Notes: generated by a model from the sequence alone, not told the origin. A DNA stretch of 64,000 nt from Sesamum alatum (GCA_034509735.1 JACGWO010000001.1:31561966-31625965), one strand, 5' to 3'; positions 1 through 11,048 are shown, numbered from the stretch's first letter. A program made the numbers and translations.

Positions 1-1290
1 AAATCTGTGGCCACAGTGACTGAACAGAAGGGAAAAGGTTTCCCTTGCGGCGTTTAGTGAGGACAGACCGACACTTAGGTCCAAAATGGGTACCTGCATT
101 TTCCGTGCCCTAGACCCTAAGTGATGAGATCGAAGACAGAAGGACAAGTGTACTGTTAGAGCCTAAATGTTCATCCCCGAATATTTCACCTAGTCTCTAG
201 TGCCATGGACCGTTGCTAGATGGCCACCCATGGTAACGGACGGATTCTAGGAATCCGACCAAGTCTAGCTGAATGGTGAACCTAAAGAGTCACACACTAT
301 CCACACACACACTTAGTATTTAATTTAGAATTAAATATTGGAGTAAAGGAATGATTAAATTAGATTTAATCGGGTCCTATATTTTCTTGGAGAAATTAAT
401 TCCTTCTATTTGATAAAGGGAATTAAATTAATAAATAGGATTTATTAGAAGGGTTGATTTAATGGAATTAGAATAAATTATAATATTTATTTATTATATT
501 TATTCTTTTAGCCTTTTGGAATATTTAATAGGATTTAAATATTCCATTAAATTAAAATCAACGGTTGAGATGGAAAGGGGAGATGGAAGGCTAGGATTCG
601 TTTGACTAGGTCAAACACTAGTTTGACTAGGACTTTGACTAGGTCAAAATCCTAGTCAAATTAGGTTACTTAGAGTTTGAGTTTAAAGAGGATTAAACTC
701 TTCCCCTATATAAACCTCTAGCTTCCAACATTTGTGAGATTGATGATTCTTAAAAAAAAACACACAAAACACACACTCTCTCCTCCCCTCTCTCGTCCGC
801 CCCTCTCTCTCTCTCTCTCAAGAAAATATTATTTTCTTGTTCTTTTGTTCTTGGAACAATTGAACAAAGGAAGATCGATCCCGTTAATTCATAACGCGTG
901 GTTGATCTATCCTCTCCAATATAATACTTGTTCGTTGCTAGCACGACGTACAAGAATACATGGGTGGATCGTGTGTCACGATTTGGAGGATCTCAAGAAC
1001 GGGGTCTTGGTGCAAAACGGGGAACAACGCGAGTAGCAGTTGAAGACGAAAACGACAACGGGTAGGTCTCGTTTAAGATTTTCGTCCCTCTTTATTTTTC
1101 AACTCTATGGCCTCCATGATTTCTTTAATTGTTTTATGATCATGAGATACACCGAACGCCCGGGAACCTCAAGGGCACACCCCTTGAGCGTGGTCTTTAA
1201 ATTAAAAGCATGCCTTTTATTTTGTAAATTTATTTTTACCGCGCTTCCACATTCGCGCAATTCCCGGGACGATCCACCGGATTTCTTTCA
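1..1290 (+). repeat. Copia-family LTR, 3' portion (left end outside the window)
   Basis: This stretch follows the copia LTRs at 9060-11047 and 17433-19419 from about LTR position 700 to the end, and closes with the same GATCCACC...TTTCA terminus at 1290. It carries a TATA box (TATATAA, 707-713), the conserved CCATGG block (about 189-239), A+T-rich inverted repeats (320-560) and the terminal paired structure (1159-1268). The base after 1290 continues directly into the gypsy accessory ORF, so the LTR was inserted in that gene. Whether it is a solo LTR or the end of an element cannot be told, because the 5' flank is missing. Confidence 0.88.
707..713 (+). promoter_or_regulatory. LTR TATA box
   Basis: TATATAA follows the inverted repeat GTTTAA/TTAAAC (681-698). 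The same hairpin-then-TATA order is present in the intact copia LTR at 10423-10463, so this is the likely Pol II core promoter of the LTR. Confidence 0.55.
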
Positions 1291-2900
1291 AAATTAATGC
1301 CTCTTCCGAGTTCACCCTCATTTTTCCTAATGTCGATGAGATCAAACATCCACCATTAGGATTCTTCACGGCCTATCTGTCTTTCTTCGCCTTTGGTTTT
1401 ACACTTCCTCCTCATCCTCTACTACTAGAAATCATCACCGGCACTACCTTCAGTATTAGCCAGTTCACCCCCAACTCCTTCGTATGCTTTAGAGGGTTTC
1501 TTCAGCGTTTCGAAGGCCTTGACTCGTCCCCTTCCCTTGAGGCTTTCTACTCTTTATTCATGGTTAGGAAGGTTTCTAACGACTCCTACTTCTACTTCTA
1601 TCCCCAAGGGGGTTGCAAATTCCTTGAGGGTGGTGCTTCTTCGAATGGTCCTTGGAAAGAAAACTTCCTTTATGTAAAAGACCAAACATGGGGGTTGGCG
1701 GCTCCTTGGGGGGAGTCGCCCCTTGTACCTGATCCTGTCCCTGATCTTCGTCTGTCATTTATAGGGGCTGGGTTATTTTATCAACTCTTTGATGTCAAAA
1801 CTTTAGTACCTGTTGGTACTTAATATTTTCTTTTACGCACCTTTACTACTTTTGAAAAAATTCTTCATGTTATCTCACTCCTTCCTTGTTGACTTCTTGC
1901 AGGAAAAAAAGTTACTCTCCATGACGTCCATCGCTTCTGCGAGAGGGAAAATGCTCCAAGGCCTCGCAATCCTCCCCGCCACCCTCGAGGAGGAGGGAAA
2001 GTAGTCATCGACGCTCTCTGCCTGCTCGAGCTAGGGATCCTACTGGTAGCTCAGGTCGTCACGAGCGGCGCTCCTCCCCCGCTCCCTGGGGCAGTGGCTC
2101 TAAACTACCTCGGGAAGATGAAGCTGATCCTCCACGCTATGGAGCAGGGAAGGGGCTCTTTACTTATGGGACTAACAGGCAAGCGTATAATATCTCATCT
2201 TTCTGGGAAGGTGCTAACTATGATATTGCCTACGAAAAACCAAGGGATCTCGTGAGCCTCTATGATGCGACGCGCCTCGGCACTCTCCCCAGCGGTACTC
2301 TTACTAGGCTTCTTCAGGGTGAAGCTGCTAGGGTATGTTCTCTTTTTCACACTTCGTGTTTTACATTGTCTGTTGAACCTTCAAGTGCCTTATTGAGGGG
2401 TTTCCTGTGCCCTTAGGTGATCAATTTAGCTGAATCCACTGAAATACATCTAGTCAACTATGAGAAGGAGATTCAGCGATTGAAGGATGCTCTTGAGGAT
2501 CCAAGGAAAGATTTAGGGCGTTGCCACTTCAGCCGAGCAGATCAAGTGGAAGGATAACTTTAACCGGAAGATTGCTTCAGAGAAGACCTTCTTAAAATCC
2601 GACGCTGGCAAGGTCTACTTGGAATGTGTATGGGATGACTTCAAGCAGAATTATGTGGGCTCTGAAGAGTTCAACCAAGCTGTCCTCGACAAGGTGAGTG
2701 AGATATATCACCAAGTAATTAGGCAATGTCGCTCCACGTTGAGGAACAGTGGTCGCTATGGCGATGAAGACTTCATGTTTATCGATCCCAAGGTTCCTGA
2801 TGAGGATGGAGATGAAGATGGGGAAGGCGAGGTTGCAGATGACATTCTGGATGACACTCCTGCTGACGGAGCCCCCACCTCCGCCATTGAAAAGAACTAG
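1291..2900 (+). pseudogene. Gypsy antisense accessory gene, copy 1 (5'-truncated, frameshifted)
   Basis: This is the second copy of the gene at 34250-36325. It begins inside exon 1 at the LTR insertion and reads NASSEFTLIFPNVDEIKHPP and onward to KTLVPVG. The N-terminal region resembles the plant 'putative gypsy type transposon' domain (recalled as PF04195; not searched). GT/AG introns fit at 1816-1902 and 2333-2416. The second exon reads into KKVTLHDVHRF, and exon 3 (from 2417) gives VINLAEST, a probable coiled coil, and an acidic tail PDEDGDEDGEGEVADD with a stop at 2898-2900. Compared with copy 2, exon 2 lacks 1 bp near 1970 and exon 3 lacks about 18-19 bp near 2528. It lies antisense to the minus-strand gypsy remnant that follows. 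Confidence 0.75.
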
Positions 2901-3092
2901 AATTAGAGTTAGGATTATTTATCTTATTTCTCGAACTTTCCTTTCGTATATTTAAAATGTTACGACTGTTTATCTTTATTCTCTTAAGTTTGATTTCGTA
3001 GGATGCTTTTCTTTCCTTTAAACTATTAGTCCTTAATAAGTTTTATTTCTTCATCATTCTGCATGTTTAAGCTTTAGGTTACACATCAATAT

Positions 3093-3318
3093 CAACATGA
3101 GGGGGAGACCCCCCTTCCTTCTCAAAAATTAAAAATTCTCAATGCGTGGGGCAATCCCCCTTTTTCCCAACAACATTCCACAAGTGAGGGGCAATCCCCC
3201 TTTTTACTAGCAAAGTCATAAATGTGAGGGGCAATCCCCCTCTTTCAAGCGATGTTCTACATATGAGGAGCAATCCAACTCTTAACAAGAAAGAGATGTG
3301 AGGGGCACTCCCCCTCTT
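3093..3318 (-). repeat. G-rich hairpin array of the gypsy 3' UTR, copy 1
   Basis: About six imperfect units, each with GAGGGG-like and CCCCCT-like arms around a short loop, are spaced roughly 40 bp apart. They are read here as reverse complements of the arrays at 5609-5825 and 33716-34052. The array lies between the end of the accessory gene and a gag fragment, so the pol that should precede it in element orientation has been deleted. Confidence 0.8.
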
Positions 3319-3712
3319 CGAAGTGGCAGTATTTGTCAGACTTCATTCTCTGAGGGTTGTCCTTCATCGGGTAAGGCCATCTCACCAACCCTTGTTGTTT
3401 GGCCACGGCGAGAACTTGAGCTCGCGGAGCATTTAACAGAGTATATCGTACCAAATCCCCTGGCAGCATGGGCTTGCGTTCTCGCTTAACCCCCTCCATC
3501 CTAGGGGAAAACCTCTTCTCCTCCTCATCAGCCCTCCGCTTGAGGGGATTTGCTGACCGCACTCCTATTGCCTCTTCTATCCTTATGTACTTTTCTGCTC
3601 TCAACAGTAACTCTTCCTGAGTCGAGGGAGGCTTCCCTGCAATCGACTCCTTAAACCGCCCTCTTCTCAAATTCTGCTACATGACGCTTGCCAGAAGTTC
3701 AGGATTCACGTG
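3319..3712 (-). pseudogene. Ty3/gypsy gag fragment
   Basis: The minus strand encodes ELLASVM, an in-frame stop, then LRRGRFKESIAGKPP, a linker with RAEKYIRIEEA, and KYCHF, which matches the region before the gag zinc knuckle of Tat-like plant gypsy elements. The knuckle itself is missing because the sequence passes directly into the G-rich hairpin array near 3318. The upstream half of gag and the 5' LTR are also missing. The fragment abuts an oppositely oriented gypsy copy at about 3712. Confidence 0.75.
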
Positions 3713-5475
3713 GGGGAAATGACGCTGGGTCCTCAAGAGGCCGCCCATGAAAGCAAGCAGATGACACCCCATCTCGAGATGGGGGTTAAAGTTGAAGCAG
3801 AACAAGAAAGAAAAGATAACCTTTCGACCGCTGGAGTGATTGGAGTTATCTCAGGAGGGCCAGCGGGGGGAGACTTGTGGCGAGCTAGGAAAGCTGTCGT
3901 GAGAGCAGTGGGATACGCTGCCAACCATGTTGCCTACAGTGAGGTCAAGGGGATACTTTGAGTACACCCTGCAGGAGAGTTATTTTTTAATGACCAAGAC
4001 TTGGAGGGAAGCCTTCCCTCTTGTAACGACGCGATAGTTGGGGCTTCCTCGATATCCAATTTCTGGGTGAGGAAGATCTTAGTAGATAGCGGGAGCTCAG
4101 CAGATATCCTTTTTCACAAAGCCTTCTCTCAAATGAGGATTGATAATGTACAACTCACACCAGTCAATACCCCCTTGACCAGCTTTAGCGGGGATGTAGT
4201 TGTTCCATTGTGGAAGTCACGCTGCTAATTTCAATAGGGACGTACCCCAGGGGAGTGATAAAATGTGTCAAATTTCTGGTGGTAGAAGCGCCTTCTGCTT
4301 ACAACACGATCCTCGGGAGGCCGGGTTTGAATCTCTTTCAGGGCATGATATGTACCTACCACATGAAGGTGAAGTTCCCAACACCAGAAGGTGTCCGAGA
4401 AGTGGTCAGTGACAGGAAGCAAGCGAGAGAATGTTACACTAGTATATTAAGGAAACCAAGAGAGGTCCCTGAGGTGAAGATCGAGGGCGGCGGGACCTTG
4501 GTTCCCGCGAGGGGGTCACCCAAGTTGAAGCCTGGGGAGCCAAATAGAGGAAATTCCCAAGAGGGACAGGGAGAGGAGTCTTGGAGGGAAGCTAAAAAGA
4601 GAAAAATTGAGGAAGAGAGGATGGAGGCCTTCGAGGAGATTAAAATGGTGGAGCTCCTGGAAGATCCGAGAAAAACGCATAAGATCGGAACATTGCTAGG
4701 CGCGTTGTTGGAGCGCATCATCATTAGTTTTTTGCTAGAGTCTGCCGAGGTGTTTGCATGGGAGGTGGCGGATATGAAGGGGATAGACCCCGAGGTGATG
4801 GTCCATAAACATAACATAGACCTAGAGGCAAAATCGGTAAGGCAGAAAAGGAGGGCGTTCGGGGTAGAGAGAAACAAGATAATCAGTGAGGAAGTTGAAA
4901 AGCTGCTTCAAGTCGACTATGTTCGACCTGTATACTATCCCGAGTGGTTGGCCAATGTGGTCCTAGTTCCAAAGAGCAATGGGAAGTGGAGAATGTGTAT
5001 TGATTTCCCCGACCTAAATCGGGCCTGCCCCAAGGATTCATTCCCCTGCCTAGGATTGACGCGCTCATTGATTCAACTTCGAGGTGTGAGTTAATGAGCT
5101 TCCCGGATGCTTTCCAAGGGTATAACCAAATTCGGTTAGCACATGAAGATCAGGAAAAGACAAATTTCGTTACTGAGCGGGGGGCATATTGCTATAAAGT
5201 TGTACCTTTTGGATTGAAGAACGCAGGTGCCACGTATCAGAGATTGGTAAATGGCATGTTCTGGGAGCAGATAGGAAGAAATATGGAGGTGTATATAGAC
5301 GATATGTTGGTCAAAAGTCACAGGAGGGAAGACCATGTGAAGGACCTCGCAGAGTGTTTTGGCACTTTGAGGAAGTTTGGGATGAAGGTAAACCCCGCGA
5401 AATTCACTTTTGGAGTTCAAGGAAGGAAGTTCCCCGCACTTGGAACGTGGTTAACTTAAAGAAGTATTTCGTTTA
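3713..5475 (+). pseudogene. Gypsy gag-end/protease/reverse transcriptase, internally deleted
   Basis: The plus strand reads GVIGVISGGPAGGD (gag-protease junction), then the aspartic protease motif ILVDSGSSADILF near 4076-4115. A frameshift near 4205 is followed by TILGRPGLN. Reverse transcriptase follows: LLQVDYVRPVYYPEWLANVV, WRMCIDFPDLNRACPKDSFP, then after another frameshift DAFQGYNQI and the catalytic YIDDMLVKS (about 5296-5322). At 5428-5437 the RT reading joins straight to the last codons of pol (RTWNVVNLKKYF in the intact frame). The rest of RT, both RNase H domains and integrase are therefore gone. The two-RNase-H organisation seen in copy 2 points to the Tat lineage. Confidence 0.85.
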
Positions 5476-5863
5476 AAATCCTGTTTAAAGAGCTGTATAT
5501 ATTTTTAGTTTAAGAGCCTTTGTAACCTTCAAATATAGTAATAAAATGTTGTTGTTCTATTTTCTGATGATGAGTTTGTTATTAAATACCACATTTTGTT
5601 TTTGGAATAGGGGGATGGCCCCTCACATTTGTATTTTGTTATCAAGAGGGGGAGTGCCCCTCACATCGTTTTCTTGTCAAGAGGGGGATTGCCCCTCACA
5701 CCTAGAACATCGCTTTCTTGTCAAGAGGGGGATTGCCCCTCATATCTAGAACATCGCTTGAAAGAGGGGGATTGCCCCTCACATGTATAGCTTTACCAGA
5801 AAGAGGGGAATTGCCCCTCACATTTATCAGCAGGAGTGTCATCAAGAACGCCATCAGCTAGCG
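5476..5863 (+). repeat. Gypsy 3' UTR with G-rich hairpin array, copy 2
   Basis: After the pol stop there is an AATAAA at 5540-5545. Six units of a GAGGGG-GATTG-CCCCTC type hairpin follow at 5609-5825, separated by conserved spacers such as TCTTGTCAA and ATCTAGAACATCG. At about 5826 the array is joined to a piece of the accessory gene's 3' end (CAGCAGGAGTGTCATCAAG), and then to an RT fragment, so two deletions are recorded within 40 bp. Confidence 0.8.
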
Positions 5864-6425
5864 GACATGAAGGGGATAGACCCCTAGGTGATAGTCCATA
5901 AACTTAACATAGACCCAGAGGCAAAACCGGTAAGGCAGAAAAGGAGGGCGTTCAGGGTAGAGAGAAACAAGATAATCAGTGAGGAAGTCGAGAAGCTGCT
6001 TCAAGTCGACTATATTCGAGCTGTACACTATCCTGATTGGTTGGCCAATGTGGTCCTAGTTCCAAAGAGCAATGGAATGAATGTGTATTGATTTCATCGA
6101 CCTAAATCGGGCCTTCCCTAAGGATTCATATCCCCTGCCAAGGATTGGCGCGATCATTGATTCAACTTCGGGGTATGAGCTAATGAGCTTGCTGGATGCT
6201 TTTCAAGGGTATAACCAAATTCGGTTAGCACATGAAGATCCGGATAAGACAAGTTTCATTACCGAGCAGGGGACACATTGATATAAAGTTATGCCTTTCG
6301 GATTGAAGAACGCAGGTGCCACGTATCAGAGATTGGTAAATGGCATGTTCCGGGAGCAGATAGGAACGAATATGGACGTGTATATAGACGATATGTTGGT
6401 CAAAAGTCACAAGAGGGAAGACCAC
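5864..6425 (+). pseudogene. Gypsy reverse transcriptase, N-terminal half of copy 2
   Basis: This is homologous to 4765-5335: VRQKRRAF, KLLQVDYIRAVHYPDWLANVV, CIDF, LNRAFPKDSYPLPRIG, and DAFQGYNQIRLAHEDPDKTS. It has a stop at 5885-5887 (E to TAG), a small deletion near 6073 where the WR of WRMCIDF is lost, and a TGC-to-TGA stop near 6280. Its continuation lies at 8634-9059, beyond an inserted LTR. Confidence 0.85.
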
Positions 6426-8633
6426 TGAAAGAATCGGTACGGCCCGGGAACGCGGCGAAAGCGTAAAATAAAAGAAATTAGAAACAATTTCACAGGGGTG
6501 TTCCCTTTGAATTCACGGGCGTTTGGTGTATTCAAAAGCTTCATAACATACAAAAAAATATGCTTGAACATGTGGCTAAAGGAGGAAACAAAAAGGTACA
6601 ATAATTTTAAATAGTAACATTACCTTTTCGTTTCACATGTAGAACGGCAACAAGCTTTCAATCCCTTTTTGTTCCTTTTTCATTCACCTTAGGATTAAAG
6701 TTAGAACCCCTCTCAAGATGATCTACACCACACTACGAAAGAAAATTTAGATCTACTGCTAGGTAGAAGCTAGATCAAGGAATAAACGAAAAACGTATTA
6801 CACTATTGATTAGTGTATACGTATTTCTCATGTTCTCATCTTGAATCCAATTCAAAGAGAACTCAAAAAAAAAAAAAAGGAGAAAAAATGCAGGAAATTT
6901 CGTGGCTTGTGTGAAGAGAGTACAAGTTCGGGAGTTGAAAAGTGTATACATGTGTTGTGTAGTTGTAGGTAGTTTCCAAAACCACCTACACACTAATGCA
7001 CAACTTGTGCTCAACCTCCAACCGTGTTAGCACAATATGTGGAGCACCTAGCCATCGTGGAAAGCCACATCATTGCTTACATGGAGCCACATCATTGCTT
7101 ACATGGAGGACTTTCAACTCCTTTTAAACTTGCATCAAACCTTTGAGCTTTGATTTCAAGTCATGAACCGATTTTGACTGGTCTTGATTTAATCAAATTA
7201 AATCAAGTGATCCATGAGTTTCAAATTAATCCATTTAATTTTAAACCTTATTGAAATCCAAAAGTTTATTTAATCCAATTAAATAAACATAAGCTCAAAC
7301 ACTAATTAATTGATCCAATCAATTAATTAAACGAAACCCAATAAATTAATCCAATTAATTTAAAGGTATTAAGCCAAAAATTAATTAATCCAATTAATTA
7401 AGTTTTGGGCCATCCATCCAATGGATTTTCCAAATAAATGATCCAATCATTTATGTTCTCCTTGAATTAATTTAATTGGATTAAATTAATTCACTTCTTT
7501 GAGAAGTAATTCCAAATTAATTCCACTACTTCCATAGTGATTTGTGTGTGACTCTTTAGGTTCACCCTCAACTAGACTTGGGCTTGTACCCAACAAATTT
7601 GATTAATTAAATCTAATTTAATTAATTATTTCTGATTAACCATTAATCAGAACTGCCCGTTACCATGGGTGGCCGTCTAGCAACGGTCCATGGCACTAGA
7701 GACTAGGTGAATATTGGCGTGAACATTTAGGCTCCGAATTCCATATAGGTATAGTCCTTCTGTCAACCATCTCCCAGCCTTAGTCTAGGGCATGGAATTG
7801 GGTGTCGGTTCACATCCTGGACTAGGCAACTATGCTACAAACTCGAGACACGTTTACTCTATTGATCGACCTAGGGAACCATTCCCTACTCGACCAATCG
7901 CTACGGGCGTAGACTTAAAGAGTCGAAACCATGTCAGAGCGCATAGGAGACATTGCTGTCAAATACTGACAAAGGACAGATTCTCTATTGGAATCCACCG
8001 TCCTCACTACATACTTCGACTGCACTGGACAAAGCTTATAATGACCATATCAAAGACACAATCACCTCTCGCCAGATCTAAGATACAACTTTCATATGCA
8101 TGCGACTGCCATGATTCCTCTAGTCCGAGGACTAATCCCGTATTATCGGAACCAGGAATTCCAGTGATACCGACAAAACCTCCAAGGCTTCCATATGACG
8201 ATTCCCGCGAGTCAGTTTAGTCAGTCGACTACCTTGCCAACTAACCCACTAATATTGCATAGACGACCTACGTCAAGGACCAATGAAACTCGGCACTCAC
8301 CCAGTGAATGCAATATTTCGTGCAAATCTCTATAGGGCACTGAAGGCCCAGTCTCGAGGTCCTCGATTTGGAACGTTTTAGACCGACCCTCAAGGAGTTG
8401 GTTTCATAGCCGCCGACCTATGCGCAGCTCAACTCAATGGATTTAACCAATTAGTCTGTGGGCATTTGTTGTGACATTGAAACGGCATTCAATGTAGTAG
8501 TAAGCACAACAAACACATTTTGCCAGTGATGAATACTTACTTTATCCATCAGTATAATATTACTTTGATAAATATCGACAGATAGTTCCCAGAATAGCCA
8601 ATCTAATTGACTTTCCGGTCACCTATTCTAACA
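6426..8633 (-). repeat. Solo LTR, minus orientation, in gypsy RT
   Basis: In reverse complement it starts TGTTAGAATAGGTGACCGG at 8633 and ends in TTTCA at 6426. The gypsy RT reading resumes on both sides (GAAGACCA, then TGTGAAAGACCTCG), so this is an insertion without internal domains. The flanks (ACCAC and ATGTG) do not form a clear 5-bp TSD, which suggests later change at one edge. It contains the conserved CCATGG block in reverse (about 7661-7711) and a dense series of inverted repeats at 7183-7493. Confidence 0.85.
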
Positions 8634-9059
8634 ATGTGAAAGACCTCGCGGAGTGTTTTGGCACTTTGAGGAAGTTTGGGATGAAGCTGAACCCCGCGAA
8701 ATGCACTTTCGGAGTTCAAGGAAGGAAGTTCCTGGGATTCATGGTCTCTCAGAGAGGGATAGAGGCCAATCCTGAAAAAATTGAAGCTATCATGAAAATC
8801 CAACCTCCCACAACGATAAAGGAGATCCAGAAATTGACGGGACGGATGACAGCCCTTAATCGTTTCATCTCGAAGTCCTCAGAACGGGGACTCCCATTCT
8901 TCAAGGTATTGAGAAAGATAGAAGGGTTCTCTTGGACAGAGCAGTGTCAGACCGCTTTTGAGGATTTGAAGAGGTATCTTACTTCGCCACCTCAGTTGAC
9001 GAAGCCAGAACCCGGGGAGACCCTGTTCATGTATTTATCCGTGTCAGAGGGGCAGGAAG
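8634..9059 (+). pseudogene. Gypsy RT C-terminus and start of RNase H, copy 2
   Basis: It encodes VKDLAECFGTLRKFGMKLNP, the RT thumb, and the connection motif LTGRMTALNRFISKSSERG typical of plant gypsy pol. It runs open to LSVSEGQEV, where the copia element is inserted. The reading continues at 19425 with AVLVRE, which defines the insertion point to the base. Confidence 0.9.
9055..9059 (+). repeat. Target-site duplication GGAAG, left copy
   Basis: GGAAG here matches GGAAG at 19420-19424. The pair flanks TG...CA ends and marks the insertion of the full-length copia element. Confidence 0.93.
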
Positions 9060-11047
9060 TGTTAGAATAGGTGACCATGTAAGCCAACTTTGGCGGGTAT
9101 ATGTAACCTATGTCTAGACAATTATAGGTGTTTGATAAATCATTAATGAATAAAGAAGTGAATTTCATTTGGCATCACTTTGTTTGTGTTCACTTATATC
9201 TGTTTTCTATATCTGTTCACTACGCAAACAAAGCCCACGGACTGAGAATCAATTTCGGGGACTGGGACTACGCTTGGAGGTAGGTCCATGGAATCAGTCT
9301 TCCCGAATCAGTCCAGAAATCTCCAAGTCAAGGAATCCCGAAAATGGGTACCGGGATTCCATTTGAGACTTGCACTAAGCACCTGCTGTCGTGTTTCATC
9401 GACGGGTGACGAGGGTCGTCTAAGCAGTGTTAGTGGGTTAGCATGCTGGGACGCAGCTGACTGAGGTGACTCGCGGGAACCGTCTTACGGAGGACCTTGA
9501 GTATGGTCAGCAAGGTATGACGTGTATTCCCGGTTCCAACGGTACAGGTCAAGTCCTTTGACTTGAGGAATTGCTGAGTTTACCTGTACATCAGGGCTGT
9601 ATCTTAGGTATGGTGAGAGATTGCCAGAATTCTCTTTGGTAGTCATAAGCCATGTCTAGTGCAGTTCTGGTGTGCAAAGTGACAGTAGTTTCCAAGAAAG
9701 GATCTGTCTCCTGTCAATAGGTTTTGGCAGTTGAGTCTCATATATACTCTAGGCCTTGTCCCTAAAACTGTGGCCACAGTGACTGAACAGAAGGGAAGGA
9801 TTCCCTTGCGGCGTTTAGTGAGGACAGACCAACACTTAGGTCCAAAATGGGTACCTGCATTTTCCGTGCCCTAGACTCTAAGTGATGAGACCGAAGACAG
9901 AAGGACAAGTGTACTGTTAGAGCCTAAATGTTCATCCCTGAATATTTCACCTAGTCTCTAGTGCCATGGACCGTTGCTAGATGGCCACCCATGGTAACGG
10001 AAGGATTCTAGGAATCCGACCAAGTCTAGCTGAAAGGTGAACCTAAAGAGTCACACACTATCCACACACATTTAGATATTTAATTAGGAATTAAATATTG
10101 GAGTGAAGGAATGATTAAATTGGATTTAATCGGGTCCTCTATTTTTCTTGGAGAAATAATTCCTTCTATTAGATATAAGGAATTAAATTGATAAATTAGA
10201 TTTATCAAAGGGATTTATTTAATGGGCTTAAATAATATTTATATTTATTTTAGCCTCTTGGAAATATTTAAATAGGTTTTAAATATTCCATTAAATTAAA
10301 TTAAATCAACGGTTGAGATCAATGGGAGAGATGGATGGCTAGGATTGTTTTGACTAGGTCAAAACACTACTTTGACTAGGACTTTGACTAGGTCAAAATC
10401 CTAGTCAAATTAGAGTTCTTAAAAGAGGAGTTTAAAGAGGATTAAACTCCTCTTCTATATAAACCCCTAGCATCCTACAAGTTGAATGATGATGAAATTC
10501 CAACACACACAACACACACACACAACTCGGCTCTCTCTCCCTCTATCTCGTCCGCCCTCTCTCTCTCACACACTCCAAGAAAATTATTTTTTCTTTGTTC
10601 TCTTGTTCTTGGAACATTAGAACTTGATGAATCAATACCGTTAATTCATAACGTGTTGTTGATTCATCCACTCCAAAATATAAACTTGTTCGTTGCTAGC
10701 ACGACGTGCAAGATACGTGGGTGGATCGTGTGTCACGATTTGGAGGGTCTCAAGAACGAGATCTTGGTGCAAAACGGGGAACAACGCGTGTAGCCGTTGC
10801 AGACGAAAACGACAACGGGTAGGTCTCGTTTATGATTTTCGTCCCTTTTAATTTTCTACCCTATGGCCTCCATGATTCTTTTATGTTTTATTATTCATGA
10901 GATACACCGAACACCCGGGAATTTCAAAGGCACACCCTTTGAAACGTGTTCTTTAATTTAAAGCATGTTTAAATTCCGCATTTATTTTTTAATTATACCG
11001 CGCTTCCGCATTCGCGCTTTTCCCGGGACGATCCACAATTCCTTTCA
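9060..11047 (+). repeat. 5' LTR of the copia element
   Basis: It starts TGTTAGAATAGGTGACCATG and ends CCACAATTCCTTTCA. Landmarks are the CCATGG block (about 9949-9999), short inverted repeats (10076-10287), nested TTTGACTAGG repeats (10348-10409), a 13-bp-arm hairpin (10423-10454), TATA box (10456-10463), CT-rich start region, and the terminal paired structure (10914-11027). Near-identical to 17433-19419 and, inverted, to 53375-55343. Confidence 0.97.
10456..10463 (+). promoter_or_regulatory. TATA box of the 5' LTR
   Basis: TATATAAA directly follows a hairpin with arms AAGAGGAGTTTAA and its complement (10423-10435 and 10442-10454). A CA- and CT-rich stretch follows at 10500-10580, as expected near a plant transcription start. 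The 3' LTR has the same box at 18829-18836. Confidence 0.65.
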
Positions 11048-11048
11048 G

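Noticed and set aside
7792..8220. 142-codon frame in the reverse LTR at 6426-8633
   Set aside because: It lies in LTR sequence in antisense orientation, with homologous LTRs not keeping it open.
9169..9366. 65-codon frame in the LTR, also at 17542-17739 and inverted at 55037-55234
   Set aside because: The copies are near-identical young LTRs, so shared openness is uninformative. No domain is seen.
10482..10793. A 103-codon frame just downstream of the LTR TATA box, repeated at 18855-19166 and in changed form at 734-1036
   Set aside because: The two LTR families read parts of it in different frames before returning to a common end, so DNA conservation rather than protein conservation explains it.
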